From Bacteroidota bacterium (GTDB taxonomy: Bacteria; Bacteroidota; Bacteroidia; Chitinophagales; Chitinophagaceae): a DNA stretch of 64,000 nt. Numbering within the stretch: position 1 is the stretch's first letter; every line of letters starts with the position of its first letter. A program made the translations under genes and the position numbers. The stretch spans positions 24,795 through 88,794 of the forward strand of contig JAGWRO010000098.1 of NCBI GenBank assembly GCA_028876495.1, in the 5' to 3' direction. This document shows, one piece after another, positions 46,396 through 56,500 of the stretch. The notes under the pieces are model-generated. The model was not told the origin of the DNA and did no database searches. It worked only from the letters and a program-made list of their open reading frames with translations.

Positions 46396-46426
46396 CAAAG
46401 TTACCAAAATTTGGTACTTTATACAA
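46396..46426 (-). promoter_or_regulatory. parDE promoter with operator palindrome
   Basis: On the - strand, TTG (46424-46426) and TAACTTTG (46396-46403) are 20 bases apart, a full Bacteroidota promoter. TACCAAA-A-TTTGGTA (46402-46416) is an inverted repeat with 7-base arms that begins in the -7 element and fills much of the spacer, a fitting ParD operator. Confidence 0.68.
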
Positions 46427-46475
46427 TTTATTTGTTGAATTTTTGTTCTGTTCTGATAAAAATTTACCCCCCCAA

Positions 46476-46754
46476 TTAATGCACTTTTATAACATGTACA
46501 TAAGTTCCGCCGCAACACATACACATTCCTGGATCATCATAAATTGAGTATTCAATACAAATATTTTTTCCGTCAATTGAGTATTGATCAGGTAAATCGT
46601 CAGTTGGATAAGTAGTGCCGTTAATGATTACTCCTACGTGTTTGCAGTTGGTAGCTTTAAACGTAACAATGGCGTTAGTGCAATCCGTATTTGAATTCTT
46701 TTTGCAGGAAGTAAATAAAATCAACAGCAGAAAAGCAAAATGAATTGTCTTCAT
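46476..46754 (-). CDS. Small lipoprotein, cysteine-rich
   Basis: 92 residues from ATG 46754, with a lipoprotein signal ([17 protein letters not shown]) and a mature part with several Cys (DCTNAIVTFKATNCKHVG, and PGMCMCCGGTYVHV). An upstream frame extends to 46826, but it lacks a signal before this ATG and overlaps the neighbouring gene. The family is not recognised; the six or more cysteines suggest disulfides or metal binding. Confidence 0.7.
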   Translation of the reverse strand: MKTIHFAFLLLILFTSCKKNSNTDCTNAIVTFKATNCKHVGVIINGTTYPTDDLPDQYSIDGKNICIEYSIYDDPGMCMCCGGTYVHVIKVH

Positions 46755-46809
46755 AACAATGCGTTTCAATAAAGGCATCCATATCTTTGGATTCGCTGCA
46801 TCCGTTCTT

Positions 46810-47703
46810 CTATTTAAACTGGCCACTCACCACCAAATCTTTACTATCCGCTATATATTTATAAAAACCTTCGCCGGTCTTTTTTCCTAAGTTATTGGCA
46901 TTTACCATATTGGTTAAAAGCGGACAAGGAGCATATTTTGGATTTCCAAAACCATCATGCAAAACTTTTAAAATGGAATAACAAACATCAAGGCCAATAA
47001 AATCGGCCAACTGCAAAGGCCCCATTGGGTGAGCCATTCCCAGTTTCATTACCGTGTCGATCTCTTCTACCCCGGCAACGCCTTCGTATAATGCATAGAT
47101 CGCTTCATTGATCATTGGCATCAAAATTCTGTTGGCCACAAAACCAGGATAATCATTTACTTCACAAGGAAATTTTCCAATTTGCTTCGAAAGTTCAATG
47201 ATCGTTTTTGAAACTTCTTTGTCAGTAGAATAACCATTAATTATTTCCACCAGTTTCATCACCGGCACCGGGTTCATGAAATGCATCCCGATCACTTTTG
47301 AAGGTCTTTTGGTAGCGGCAGCAATTTTTGTAATGGAAATAGAAGAAGTATTGGAAGCCAAAATACATATTCCAGTAGTCGATTCATCCAACTCTTTAAA
47401 AATTTTTAATTTCAAATCTATATTTTCTGAAGCAGCTTCTACCACCAAATCACTTTCTTTTACACCTTCTTTTAGTGAAGTGAAAGTGGAAATATTTTGT
47501 ATCGTTTTATTTTTTTCTTCTTCTGAAATACTATTCCTGGCCACCTGCCGGTCCAGGTTTTTATAGATCGTACTTATAGCTTTATCTAATTGAGTTTGCG
47601 AAACATCCACCAGGTTTACCTTAAAACCATTTTGTGCAAATACATGTGCAATACCATTTCCCATGGTTCCGGCACCTATTACCGAAATATTTTTTATATC
47701 CAT
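46810..47703 (-). CDS. 3-hydroxybutyryl-CoA dehydrogenase
   Basis: NAD(P)-dependent 3-hydroxyacyl-CoA dehydrogenase of 297 residues. The Rossmann start is ISVIGAGTMGNGIAHVFAQNG; the catalytic His lies in IGMHFMNPVPVMKLVE and the acidic partner in the region ending FPCEVNDYPGFVANRIL. The C-terminal dimer domain holds LGMAHPMGPLQLADFIGLDVC. It may act in butyrate-type metabolism, phenylacetate or fatty acid breakdown; no neighbour decides. Confidence 0.93.
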   Translation of the reverse strand: MDIKNISVIGAGTMGNGIAHVFAQNGFKVNLVDVSQTQLDKAISTIYKNLDRQVARNSISEEEKNKTIQNISTFTSLKEGVKESDLVVEAASENIDLKLKIFKELDESTTGICILASNTSSISITKIAAATKRPSKVIGMHFMNPVPVMKLVEIINGYSTDKEVSKTIIELSKQIGKFPCEVNDYPGFVANRILMPMINEAIYALYEGVAGVEEIDTVMKLGMAHPMGPLQLADFIGLDVCYSILKVLHDGFGNPKYAPCPLLTNMVNANNLGKKTGEGFYKYIADSKDLVVSGQFK

Positions 47704-47814
47704 AATTTTCGTTTAATGAAGAATTACAAATGTAGAAGAAAAAAAATGTGTCATGAAAGGAACCTGCAAAGCAATACAGTAAACCCAACAAAAAATACAG
47801 ATTTTTATTTTGAA

Positions 47815-48453
47815 TTATTTGCTCTTAAAATCACCCCGTTTCCAGGCTTTTATAAACTCAGCCCAGGCGAGAGGATTAAAGATGTTTTGAGGCGGAAGCT
47901 GGCCGGCAGAATAATATTTTCTTTCATTTTGCTTGAAATAATAGTTGGTTGCTTCACGCCCACTCATCGGATATACAGACATTAAAGCCGCACGATTAGC
48001 GGCAGACATATTTTGCCTGGCAATCTCCTCCTGATCATCTGGTACTTTTACATTTGCAAAATCACGCGCAAATTCCTGACGGGTAGGATATTTTTTAATA
48101 ATCGTAGCTGCAAGGTATACAGTGTCTCGTACCATCAATTGTATAATGCTTTGCTGATTGCCGTCTAAATTTTTAGGAATGGTTACTAATTTAGGCTTGT
48201 AACCCACACTGGTAAATTCTATTTGGTCGCCTTTTAAAACAACAATTGAAAAAACTCCCTGGTCATTTGATATGGTTCCCTGGTTGCGGCCTTTTACCAC
48301 TACACTTACAGCAGGCAGCCCTTGCAGGCTATCAGCAGACATTACCACTCCATACAATTGCACTACCGAATCCGCGTAATTCTCAAATTGTGCTTTCACC
48401 TTAACGGAAAAAGCAAACAAGAATAAAATAAAATAAAGTACCAGTTTTTTCAT
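47815..48453 (-). CDS. Carboxypeptidase-regulatory-like domain protein, secreted
   Basis: A 212-residue protein with a signal peptide (LVLYFILFLFAFSVKVKAQ), then one CarboxypepD-reg-like beta-sandwich (VQLYGVVMSADSLQGLPAVSVVVKGRNQGTISNDQGVFSIVV, GDQIEFTSVGYKP) and a charged C-terminal region without known motifs. This domain is the usual N-terminal plug-side unit of SusC-like receptors, but no barrel follows, so it stands alone. Function unknown. Confidence 0.85.
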   Translation of the reverse strand: MKKLVLYFILFLFAFSVKVKAQFENYADSVVQLYGVVMSADSLQGLPAVSVVVKGRNQGTISNDQGVFSIVVLKGDQIEFTSVGYKPKLVTIPKNLDGNQQSIIQLMVRDTVYLAATIIKKYPTRQEFARDFANVKVPDDQEEIARQNMSAANRAALMSVYPMSGREATNYYFKQNERKYYSAGQLPPQNIFNPLAWAEFIKAWKRGDFKSK

Positions 48454-48527
48454 ATGTGAAGGGTAAAATTCGGAAATTCTTTGCAGAAAGTTCCGGTTTA
48501 AGTAAACAAAGTAAGGTTATCAATGGT

Positions 48528-48535
48528 TAAATTTG
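48528..48535 (+). promoter_or_regulatory. Promoter -7 element before mrp
   Basis: Exact TAnnTTTG match (TAAATTTG), 34 bases before the mrp ATG at 48570. No clear -33 TTTG at the expected distance was found. Confidence 0.45.
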
Positions 48536-48569
48536 CAGCCACTAATTCTTTTTAACAAAAAATTGAACC

Positions 48570-49670
48570 ATGACCGAGAATGATATCCTGAAAGCCCTGA
48601 GCACTGTAGAAGAACCCGATTTTAAAAAAGATCTTGTAACCTTAAATATGGTAAAAGATATAAACATTGACAACAACAAAGTTTCTTTTACTATAATACT
48701 TACTACTCCTGCCTGCCCGCTGAAAGATTTGATAAAAGTACGGTGCGAAAAAGCCATTCATTCTATGGTAGATGAAAATGCTGAAATTGAAATCAATTTT
48801 ACCAGTAATACTTCTTCTTTAAGAACCGATAAGAAAGACGTCTTGAAAGATGTGAAAAATATTATTGCCGTGGTGAGTGGAAAAGGCGGCGTAGGAAAAA
48901 GTACTGTTTCGGCTAACCTTGCGCTGGCGCTTGCTGCCAGCGGTGCAAAAGTAGGTTTGATGGATGCTGATATTTACGGACCGAGTGTTCATATCATGTT
49001 TGGCATACGGGGCGAAAGACCGCAAATGAAAGATGTAGACGGAAAGGGAAAAATTGTTCCGATAGAACGTTATGGAATAAAAGTAATGAGTATTGGTTTG
49101 CTGGTAGATGAAAAGCAGGCGGTAGTTTGGCGCGGACCGATGGTGAGCAGCGCCATCAGGCAATTTGTTACAGATGTGGATTGGGGCGAACTCGATTACC
49201 TGGTAATTGATATGCCACCCGGAACCGGGGATATTCACCTTACCATCGTTCAAACCGTACCTGTTACAGGAGCGATAGTAGTAACTACTCCTCAACTTGT
49301 AGCGCTTGCTGATGCCAAAAAAGGAATTACCATGTTCAACCAGGGCGGCTTGAAAGTACCTGTGATCGGGCTTGTAGAGAATATGAGTTATTTTACTCCG
49401 GCAGAATTGCCTGAAAATAAATATTACATTTTTGGCAAAGAAGGTGGCAAAAAACTGGCAGAAGAATTTGACATTACTTTCCTTGGCGAAATTCCTTTGG
49501 TACAATCCATTCGTGAAGGAGGTGACATCGGAGTTCCGGTGATGATTGGTGATGATGAAATTTCAAAACAAGCATTTACAGAATTTGGTGATAATGCCGT
49601 TAGAGCTATTTCTATGAGAAATGCCGAATTGCCGGCAACAGAAGTGAGTGAGATTTTGGAAGGAGTGTAA
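48570..49670 (+). CDS. Mrp/NBP35 family Fe-S carrier ATPase
   Basis: A 366-residue P-loop ATPase thought to carry or assemble Fe-S clusters. The N-terminal MIP18 (DUF59) domain (DILKALSTVEEPDFKKDLVTLNMVKDI) is followed by the ATPase with VVSGKGGVGKSTVSANLALAL (deviant Walker A), LMDADIYGPSVH, and VIDMPPGTGDIHLT. The usual CxxC near the C-terminus of many Mrp proteins is not evident: the segment reads GLVENMSYFTPAELPENKYYIFG. Confidence 0.93.
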   Translation: MTENDILKALSTVEEPDFKKDLVTLNMVKDINIDNNKVSFTIILTTPACPLKDLIKVRCEKAIHSMVDENAEIEINFTSNTSSLRTDKKDVLKDVKNIIAVVSGKGGVGKSTVSANLALALAASGAKVGLMDADIYGPSVHIMFGIRGERPQMKDVDGKGKIVPIERYGIKVMSIGLLVDEKQAVVWRGPMVSSAIRQFVTDVDWGELDYLVIDMPPGTGDIHLTIVQTVPVTGAIVVTTPQLVALADAKKGITMFNQGGLKVPVIGLVENMSYFTPAELPENKYYIFGKEGGKKLAEEFDITFLGEIPLVQSIREGGDIGVPVMIGDDEISKQAFTEFGDNAVRAISMRNAELPATEVSEILEGV

Positions 49671-49833
49671 ACTGAATTTCTTTTTCAATTTGTAAATAAC
49701 TTCTATCCGCTAATCAATACATTACGCGGAAAGACAAAAGAATCTTTGATGAAAGGCTTTCTTTTATATAATCGGTTGAAGTTCTTACCCTTACTGCGAT
49801 CTGCTTGTTGGAAGGTGGCATAAAAGTCCCTAA

Positions 49834-50235
49834 TCAAATTTTGATGATACTAAAAACAGTATCAATAATAAGGTTAAGTACACTTCCTTTAAATTGATCA
49901 ACTCTGGTTAATGCTAACCCGGCAAATGTTAAAGCATCCATTTCTATCAAATCTTTATTGCCTGTTACCAGAGTTTCAAAGTCCATGGTGGTTATTCTCC
50001 GATCCGCTAAAAGTTGTGTCCACCGCCCAAGGTCATCGCTCATTGCTGTCAAAAAATTTTTTCCATCTTCAATACCTTCACTTACGTAATTGGATACTGT
50101 AAATTGGGCGAGATCTTCTATTTTTTCTTCCAGTATTGAAAGAATAGACAAAAAATTTATAGGCCTGATTAAAGTTTCATTTTCATAGATTAGTTTATCC
50201 ATCATGTGCGTTTTTTGTATTTTATTTTTTATCAT
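49834..50235 (-). CDS. Hypothetical protein, 133 residues
   Basis: I do not recognise this protein. The N-terminus (about 1-15) is basic, and ATGs at 50205 and 50202 are alternative starts; the rest is helical and acidic (EEKIEDLAQFTVSNYVSEGIEDG) and ends in a hydrophobic stretch (SVLNLIIDTVFSIIKI). There is no signal peptide. The base composition is like that of the neighbours. It may be a real species-level protein with no known job. Confidence 0.55.
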   Translation of the reverse strand: MIKNKIQKTHMMDKLIYENETLIRPINFLSILSILEEKIEDLAQFTVSNYVSEGIEDGKNFLTAMSDDLGRWTQLLADRRITTMDFETLVTGNKDLIEMDALTFAGLALTRVDQFKGSVLNLIIDTVFSIIKI

Positions 50236-50680
50236 TTTTTACCCGGTTTTTTTAATTCATTTCTTGCCTGTTTTTCTATTTTCTTACTTTGCTCTTTATA
50301 TCTAAAATTTTCAATATTGTATTTGACAAAATCTTAATCTTTCTTTCCTGAGAAAATTAATTCTTTTAAAACGAGTTGAAAAATTTTTTCCACCTTTAGC
50401 AGGAAATACTCGACGGATGGTTAAAATTCCACGATTTTTGAATGATTCAACTTAGTTTATAAAAAATAAAAATTGTTGTAGATAATTGATTCATAGCCTA
50501 CCGATTTGGGATCATAGCAATACCAAAAATGTGGTGTTTACATCAAAACTGATTATCCGAGATTCAGTTAAGAACTTACAAAATAAAAATAGTAAATAAA
50601 GTTCGTTTACTGTGCTGCTGAATAGTACGCTGAAGGTGCTGGTCATAAAACCACGCAGGTTATTAAATTAACCCCAGAAA
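50236..50680. other. Gap with no recognised gene
   Basis: About 450 AT-rich bases. I see no coding frame of useful length. A reverse copy of the CAGTAAACnAAC motif lies at 50601-50612. It may hold the promoter of the 49834-50235 gene. Confidence 0.5.
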
Positions 50681-50720
50681 TTAAAAAAGCCTCTCAAACG
50701 TAGTGTTTAAAAGGCTTTTA
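50681..50720 (-). terminator. Terminator behind tRNA-Gln
   Basis: On the - strand AAAAGCCT (50719-50712) pairs with AGGCTTTT (50692-50685), with an inner AAAC/GTTT pairing in the loop, and is followed by further T residues. It begins about 14 bases past the end of the tRNA. Confidence 0.75.
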
Positions 50721-50732
50721 AAGTTTACCGTG

Positions 50733-50803
50733 TTGTCCCACGAGGATTCGAACCTCGACAGACAGAATCAAAATCTGTTGTACTACCTTTATACTATGGG
50801 ACA
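50733..50803 (-). tRNA. tRNA-Gln (TTG)
   Basis: On the - strand, acceptor TGTCCCA pairs with TGGGACA; the anticodon stem ACAGA/TCTGT closes a TTTTGAT loop with anticodon TTG, and the T arm is CGAGG-TTCGAAT-CCTCG. The U1-A72 pair is a known mark of tRNA-Gln. The 3' CCA is not encoded. 71 bases. Confidence 0.95.
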
Positions 50804-50965
50804 AAGGTGTGCAAAAGTAAGGGTATCCCGTTTATTTTCAAAACATCAAAAGATGATTTTGTAAAACATTTTTTAATACTCAAAAACGTATCCAAAATGC
50901 GCATTTTACAGTAAACCAACTTTTTGTGATGATTTTTAATTTTGCTCGAATTGGGTTGCAACCCG

Positions 50966-52249
50966 TTAAATGACTTTCAATAAATAATAGTTTTTCTTTC
51001 CTTTCTGAATTAATACATATTTGTCATTCAGAAGTTTATCTGCCGTAATTTTTTCATCGGTAGAAAGCGCTTTTTCTTTATTGATAAAAATTCCGCCGCC
51101 GGCAAGCATTTTTTTAGCTTCGCCTTTGCTGGGCAAAATTTTAGTTTCGGCTAAAAGGCTTACGAGATCCAGTTCTTCTAATTGTTGTGCCTCAATTTCG
51201 ACAGAAGGCACGCCTTCCATTACCTGCAGCAATTGATCTTCAGTAAGTTCCTTAAGAATTTCGGCAGTATCATTATTAAATAAAATCGTTGACGCCTTTA
51301 CGGCAAATTCATAATCGGTTCCGGAATGGACTAAACAAGTCAATTCTTCCGCAAGTTTTTTCTGCAAAATCCGCTGGTGTTCATTTCCCTTGTGTCGCTC
51401 TACCAAATCATTGATTTCCTTTTCTGACAAAAAAGTAAACACTTTCAAAAACCTTTCGGCATCGGCATCGGCCGTATTTAACCAAAACTGGTAAAAAGTA
51501 TAAGGAGAAGTTTTGGCAGGATCTAACCAGATATTTCCTTTTTCGGTTTTCCCGAATTTGCTTCCATCCGATTTAGTTAAAAGCGGGCAAGTGAAAGCAA
51601 AAGCTTCGCCACCGGCTTTACGCCTGATCAATTCAGTTCCGGTAACAATGTTTCCCCACTGGTCGCTGCCGCCAAACTGGAGTTTGCAATTTTTATGTTG
51701 ATAAAGCCAGTAAAAATCGTATCCCTGCACCAGTTGGTAAGTAAATTCAGTAAAACTCATTCCATTTTCGCCTTCCAACCTCTTTTTTACACTGTCTTTT
51801 GCCATCATGTAGTTTACAGAAATGTGTTTACCTACATCGCGGATAAAATCCAAAAAAGAAATGGTGCTGAACCAATCATAATTATTTACCATCTCCGCAG
51901 CGTTTACCCGATCGGAATTAAAATCCAAAAAATTCGATAATTGTTGCTTTACTGCCGCCACATTCTTATCAAGAATCTCTTTGCTTAATAAATTTCTTTC
52001 TTCGCTTTTGCCCGACGGATCGCCTACCATACCGGTAGCGCCGCCCACCAAAGCGATGGGCTTATGCCCGAATTTTTGAAAGTGAACGAGCACAATTATC
52101 GGGATAAGGCTGCCAATATGAAGGCTATCAGCCGTGGGGTCAAAACCTACATAAGCAGTAACCGGCTCTTTAATAAGTTCCTCCTCGGTGCCCGGAATGA
52201 TATCCTGGATAAGCCCGCGCCATCTTAATTCTTTTATTAAATTTTCCAT
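50966..52249 (-). CDS. tyrS: Tyrosyl-tRNA synthetase
   Basis: Charges tRNA-Tyr. The 427 residues of a class I synthetase show the HIGH-like motif in [14 protein letters not shown], the tyrosine pocket [28 protein letters not shown] and the KMSKS-like loop KFGKT. A C-terminal S4-like RNA-binding domain ([25 protein letters not shown]) completes the bacterial form. A -7-like CAAAAATA (reverse) lies at 52270-52277 upstream. Confidence 0.96.
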   Translation of the reverse strand: MENLIKELRWRGLIQDIIPGTEEELIKEPVTAYVGFDPTADSLHIGSLIPIIVLVHFQKFGHKPIALVGGATGMVGDPSGKSEERNLLSKEILDKNVAAVKQQLSNFLDFNSDRVNAAEMVNNYDWFSTISFLDFIRDVGKHISVNYMMAKDSVKKRLEGENGMSFTEFTYQLVQGYDFYWLYQHKNCKLQFGGSDQWGNIVTGTELIRRKAGGEAFAFTCPLLTKSDGSKFGKTEKGNIWLDPAKTSPYTFYQFWLNTADADAERFLKVFTFLSEKEINDLVERHKGNEHQRILQKKLAEELTCLVHSGTDYEFAVKASTILFNNDTAEILKELTEDQLLQVMEGVPSVEIEAQQLEELDLVSLLAETKILPSKGEAKKMLAGGGIFINKEKALSTDEKITADKLLNDKYVLIQKGKKNYYLLKVI

Positions 52250-52389
52250 ATTATTTCAAAAACAGGTTGCAAAAATAAACAACCTTACCGCTGAAGCATT
52301 AATTTTTGTCATTTTTCTTTGAAAGACGCAGGTTTGCAGGAGTTTTACTTAATTTTATAGGTAATAAACTGCTGATACAATATTATATA

Positions 52390-52420
52390 TTGAAGTCCGT
52401 TTTATTTTTACCTGAATTTG
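52390..52420 (+). promoter_or_regulatory. Promoter of the porV-like gene
   Basis: TTG at 52390-52392 and TGAATTTG at 52413-52420, 20 bases apart, match the phylum's promoter with one change (A to G) in the -7 element. The ATG is 35 bases downstream. Confidence 0.55.
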
Positions 52421-52455
52421 CACATAATCAATCAAATAACTGATCGAACCCCCAA

Positions 52456-53562
52456 ATGAGAATTTCCCGAACTGTAAAATTATTGTTTTTGCTTTTACTG
52501 CCCAGCCTGGGTTTTTCGCAATTCAGGAAATATTCAAATGAATTTTTGAACATTGGCGCGGGCGCAAGAGGACTTGGAATGGGCGCAGCACAAGCTGCAT
52601 CAGTAAACGACGGAACTGCGGGTTATTGGAACCCGGCTGCACTGGTAGGAGTGCAGAATTTCCCTACCCTAAACCTCATGCACGCCAGTTATTTTGATAA
52701 CATCGGCAAATACGATTACGCCAGTTTTGCTATCCCGGAAAGTGATAATAAAAGAGTAATAGGCGTTTCCATATTGCGCTTTGCAGTAGATGATATTCCC
52801 AACACGCTTTTTTTGGTACAACCAGATGGAAGCATCAACTATGGAAATATAACCACTTTTTCCTCAGCTGATTATGGTTTCCTGTTTTCATACGCTCAAA
52901 AAATAAAAGATGATGATGATTTAAAAATGAGTTTTGGGACAAATGCAAAAATAATTTACCGAAAAGTAGGCCATTTTGCCACCGCCTGGGGCTTTGGGCT
53001 TGATGCAGGCTTTAAAATGCAAAAAAACCGCTGGAGTTTAGGAATTGTAGCCAAAGATATTACTACCACCTTTAATGCCTGGTCATTTCATTTTACTGAA
53101 AAAGAAAAAGAAGTCCTTTATCTAACTGAGAACGATATCCCGGTAAAATCTACTGAATTAACTGCGCCAAGGCTTACCGTAGGAAATTCTTATAATTTTA
53201 AATTAGGTTCTTCTGTAAACCTCTTAGCTGAAGCCGATTTTGATTTCACATTTGATGGCAGAAGAAATACCATCATCAGCAGTAATGCAATAAATGTTGA
53301 TCCTCATGCCGGACTTGAAGCCTCTATCAAAAATATATTTTTTGTGAGAGCCGGAGTTTCAAATTTTCAACAAGCCCTGGCTGATGGAGATACTACCAAT
53401 CAAAAGAAAGTATGGATTTTTCAGCCAAGCCTGGGAGCCGGTTTTAAAATAAACAATATAAGTATTGATTATGCTTTTACCAACCTGGCTAATCAGTCCA
53501 ACCCTTTATACACTCATATTTTTTCATTAAAAATTGATTTTGGTAAAAAAGAAAACCAATAA
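52456..53562 (+). CDS. PorV/PorQ-family outer-membrane protein
   Basis: A 368-residue outer-membrane beta-barrel of the FadL-like PorV/PorQ family. It has a signal peptide (LLFLLLLPSLGFSQ), then the family start FLNIGAGARGLGMGAAQAAS and DGTAGYWNPAALVG, followed by alternating hydrophobic strands and a C-terminal aromatic strand. In the type IX system PorV carries cargo to the PorU sortase; here the C25-peptidase gene follows directly, so the two probably form a sortase-adaptor pair. Confidence 0.9.
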   Translation: MRISRTVKLLFLLLLPSLGFSQFRKYSNEFLNIGAGARGLGMGAAQAASVNDGTAGYWNPAALVGVQNFPTLNLMHASYFDNIGKYDYASFAIPESDNKRVIGVSILRFAVDDIPNTLFLVQPDGSINYGNITTFSSADYGFLFSYAQKIKDDDDLKMSFGTNAKIIYRKVGHFATAWGFGLDAGFKMQKNRWSLGIVAKDITTTFNAWSFHFTEKEKEVLYLTENDIPVKSTELTAPRLTVGNSYNFKLGSSVNLLAEADFDFTFDGRRNTIISSNAINVDPHAGLEASIKNIFFVRAGVSNFQQALADGDTTNQKKVWIFQPSLGAGFKINNISIDYAFTNLANQSNPLYTHIFSLKIDFGKKENQ

Positions 53563-53578
53563 GCATCAACATATAAAT

Positions 53579-56500
53579 ATGAAAAAACTCCTTATCATAA
53601 TTTCTATTTTTATCACCGGGATAACCAGTGCCCAAACCTATTCAAACAGTTGGATCGATTATAATAAAACCTATTATAAATTTAAGGTGGCTACAAATGG
53701 CCTTTATCATATCTCTCAATCTACTCTTAATTCATTGGGGCTTGGAAATGTAACGGCAGAACAGTTTCAACTTTGGCGAAACGGGAAAGAAGTAGCACTT
53801 TATACAAGCAACGCTACCGGCCCTTTGCCTTCGGGAGGTTTTATTGAATTCTGGGGAATGATGAACGACGGTAAAATTGATACCAAATTATACCGGGTCC
53901 CGGATTACCAGTTAACCGATCATACCAGTTTACAAACCGATACTGCAGCATATTTTCTAACCGTTAACCCGGCTGGTAACAATTTAAGATATACAGATGC
54001 GCCAAATAATGTAGCCACCAATACATTGCCGCCTGAACCATATTTCATGAATGTAAAAGCAAACTATTTTAAAAATCAGCTAAGCCCCGGCTACGCAGCG
54101 GTGGTGGGAAGTTATGTTTATTCGTCTTCCTATGATATTGGGGAAGGATGGGTAAGTCCGGATATTTATCCCAGCCGCAGGCTGGCAGCCGGTTTTAATT
54201 ATGCCAATTTATATACAGGAGGACCTGGATTTTCTTTAAAGTTTGCGGCTGTTGGAAGCGCGCTCAACGATAGAGACGTAAGAGTAAAAGTGTTTAACAC
54301 GGTAGTGGATGAAGAGCACATGCCCTATTTCACCTACATCAAAAAGAATCTTACCAATCTTCCATTAAGCTATCTTACTGATTTAAACAACATCCAGATT
54401 TTTTTTGAAAATACGTCTACTGTTAGTACAGATAGAATGGTGGTAGCCTTTGATGAAGTAACCTATCCCAGTAAATGGATTTTTAATAATCAAACCAATT
54501 TTTATTTTCAATTGCCTGCCACCAACACAGGTAATTATCTTGTGATTGATCAATTTAATTACGGCAGCACTGCACCAGTTTTATTTGACTTAAACTCAAA
54601 CAAAAGATATACCGGTGATATCAGCACCCCTGGCAAGGTAAAATTTGCACTTCCGGCATCAAGCGATACTTTAAGAAAATTTGAATTGGTGAGTGAAGAT
54701 CCTTCAGTAATTAATAATGTTACTTCATTTCAACAACGAAACTTTTTAAACTTTGGTCTTCCTGCCAACCAGGGCGACTACTTGATTATCAGTAACCCAA
54801 TTATTTACACCAGTACCGCAGGAGCAAACAATGTTGATTTATACAGTCAATACCGTCATTCTGCTGCAGGCGGAAGTTTTAATACAAAAGTGATCGATAT
54901 AAATGAGTTGGAAGACCAGTTTGCTTATGGCATTAAAAAACATCCTTCTTCTATAAAAGATTTTATTCAATACGCTGTAAATACTTTTTCCGTAAAACCG
55001 AAATATGTTTTCCTGATGGGGAAAGGAATCGAATATGATCAATATACGATACACCAAAACAGTCAATATGCGGATAAGCTGGACCTTGTACCAACTTTCG
55101 GCGCCCCGGCATCTGATGTTTTATTGGCTTCTCCTTACGGAAGTATTGTGCCAAGTGTGCCAATAGGAAGATTGTCTGCTATATCAGGAGACGAAGTAGG
55201 TAACTACCTTGAGAAAATAAAAGAATATGAACAGGCGGAAAAATCAAATACACAAACACTTGCCAACAAATTATGGATGAAGAAAGTAGTAAATATTGTA
55301 GGGGGAAGAGACAGTTCCGACAATGATTTGTTTGGCTATTATATGAATATTTATAAAGGCATCATAGAGGATACACTTTATGGAGCTAATGTTGAAACCT
55401 TCTCAAAGTCATCAAGTGCTGCCGTGCAATTAATAGCCAGCCAGCGAATTAGCGATTTATTTAATAGTGGCATAAGTCTGCTCGCTTATTTTGGCCATTC
55501 ATCTGCTAATGTCCTGGAATTTAATTTAAGTGACCCAAGTGAGTATAACAACCAGGGACGTTATCCGTTTTTCCTGGTAAGTGGTTGCACAGCTGGTAAT
55601 AATTATATTTATGATACCCTTAGAATATTACAAAACGCTTTATCAATTTCAGAAAATTTTGTTTTATCGAAAGAAAGAGGAAGCATTGGTTTTTTAGCAA
55701 GTTCCCATTTGGGCATTCCCCCTTATCTTAATAATTATAATGAGCAAATGTTTCACCAACTAAGTGATAAAAATTATGGAAATTCCATTGGTGTTGACAT
55801 GCAAAATACGATTCAAAACCTGGGTGGAAGCAATGCTTCTTTAGATTTTTTTACAAGGATGCATTTGGAAGAACTTTCACTAAATGGGGATCCGGCTATT
55901 ACTGTAAATCCGCAGCCTAAACCTGATTATGTAATAGAAGATCAGAATGTGGCTATTAATCCACAGTTTATTTCTGTGTCTGAAAAGAATTTTGATTTAA
56001 AGGTAATTGCTTATAATATCGGAAGAGCCATCAATGATTCCATTGTTTTTGAAGTAAAAAGAACCTATCCAAACGGCAGTACTGATGTGATTCTAAGAAA
56101 AAAAATAAAGGCAATTTATTATTCGGATTCAATTGATATTTCTATTCCTATTATTTCTACAAGAGATAAAGGCCTGAATAAAATAACAGTAACCATTGAT
56201 GCTGATAATAAAGTAGATGAAATGTCTGAAAGCAATAACAGCATTACTAAAGAGTTTTATATTTATGAGGATGAAGCACGTCCTGTCTTTCCTACAGATT
56301 TTTCAATTGTAAATGTGGCTAACCAAAAATTATACGCTTCTACATCGGACGCTGCCAGCAATCCAAAAGATTACGTGATGGAGATGGATACTACTATCTT
56401 ATTTAATTCTCCATTTAAGATTACCAAGACATTGAACCAGGCTGGGGGTATCATTACTTTTGATCCAAGCGTCACTCTTACTGACAATACGGTTTATTAT

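Noticed and set aside
46755..46826. Upstream extension of the cysteine-rich lipoprotein frame
   Set aside because: It would place the lipoprotein signal in the interior of the protein and overlap the neighbouring dehydrogenase gene.
48819..49505. 228-residue - strand frame
   Set aside because: It lies wholly inside mrp on the opposite strand, with a low-quality composition (many Tyr, His, Phe, Ser) typical of antisense frames.
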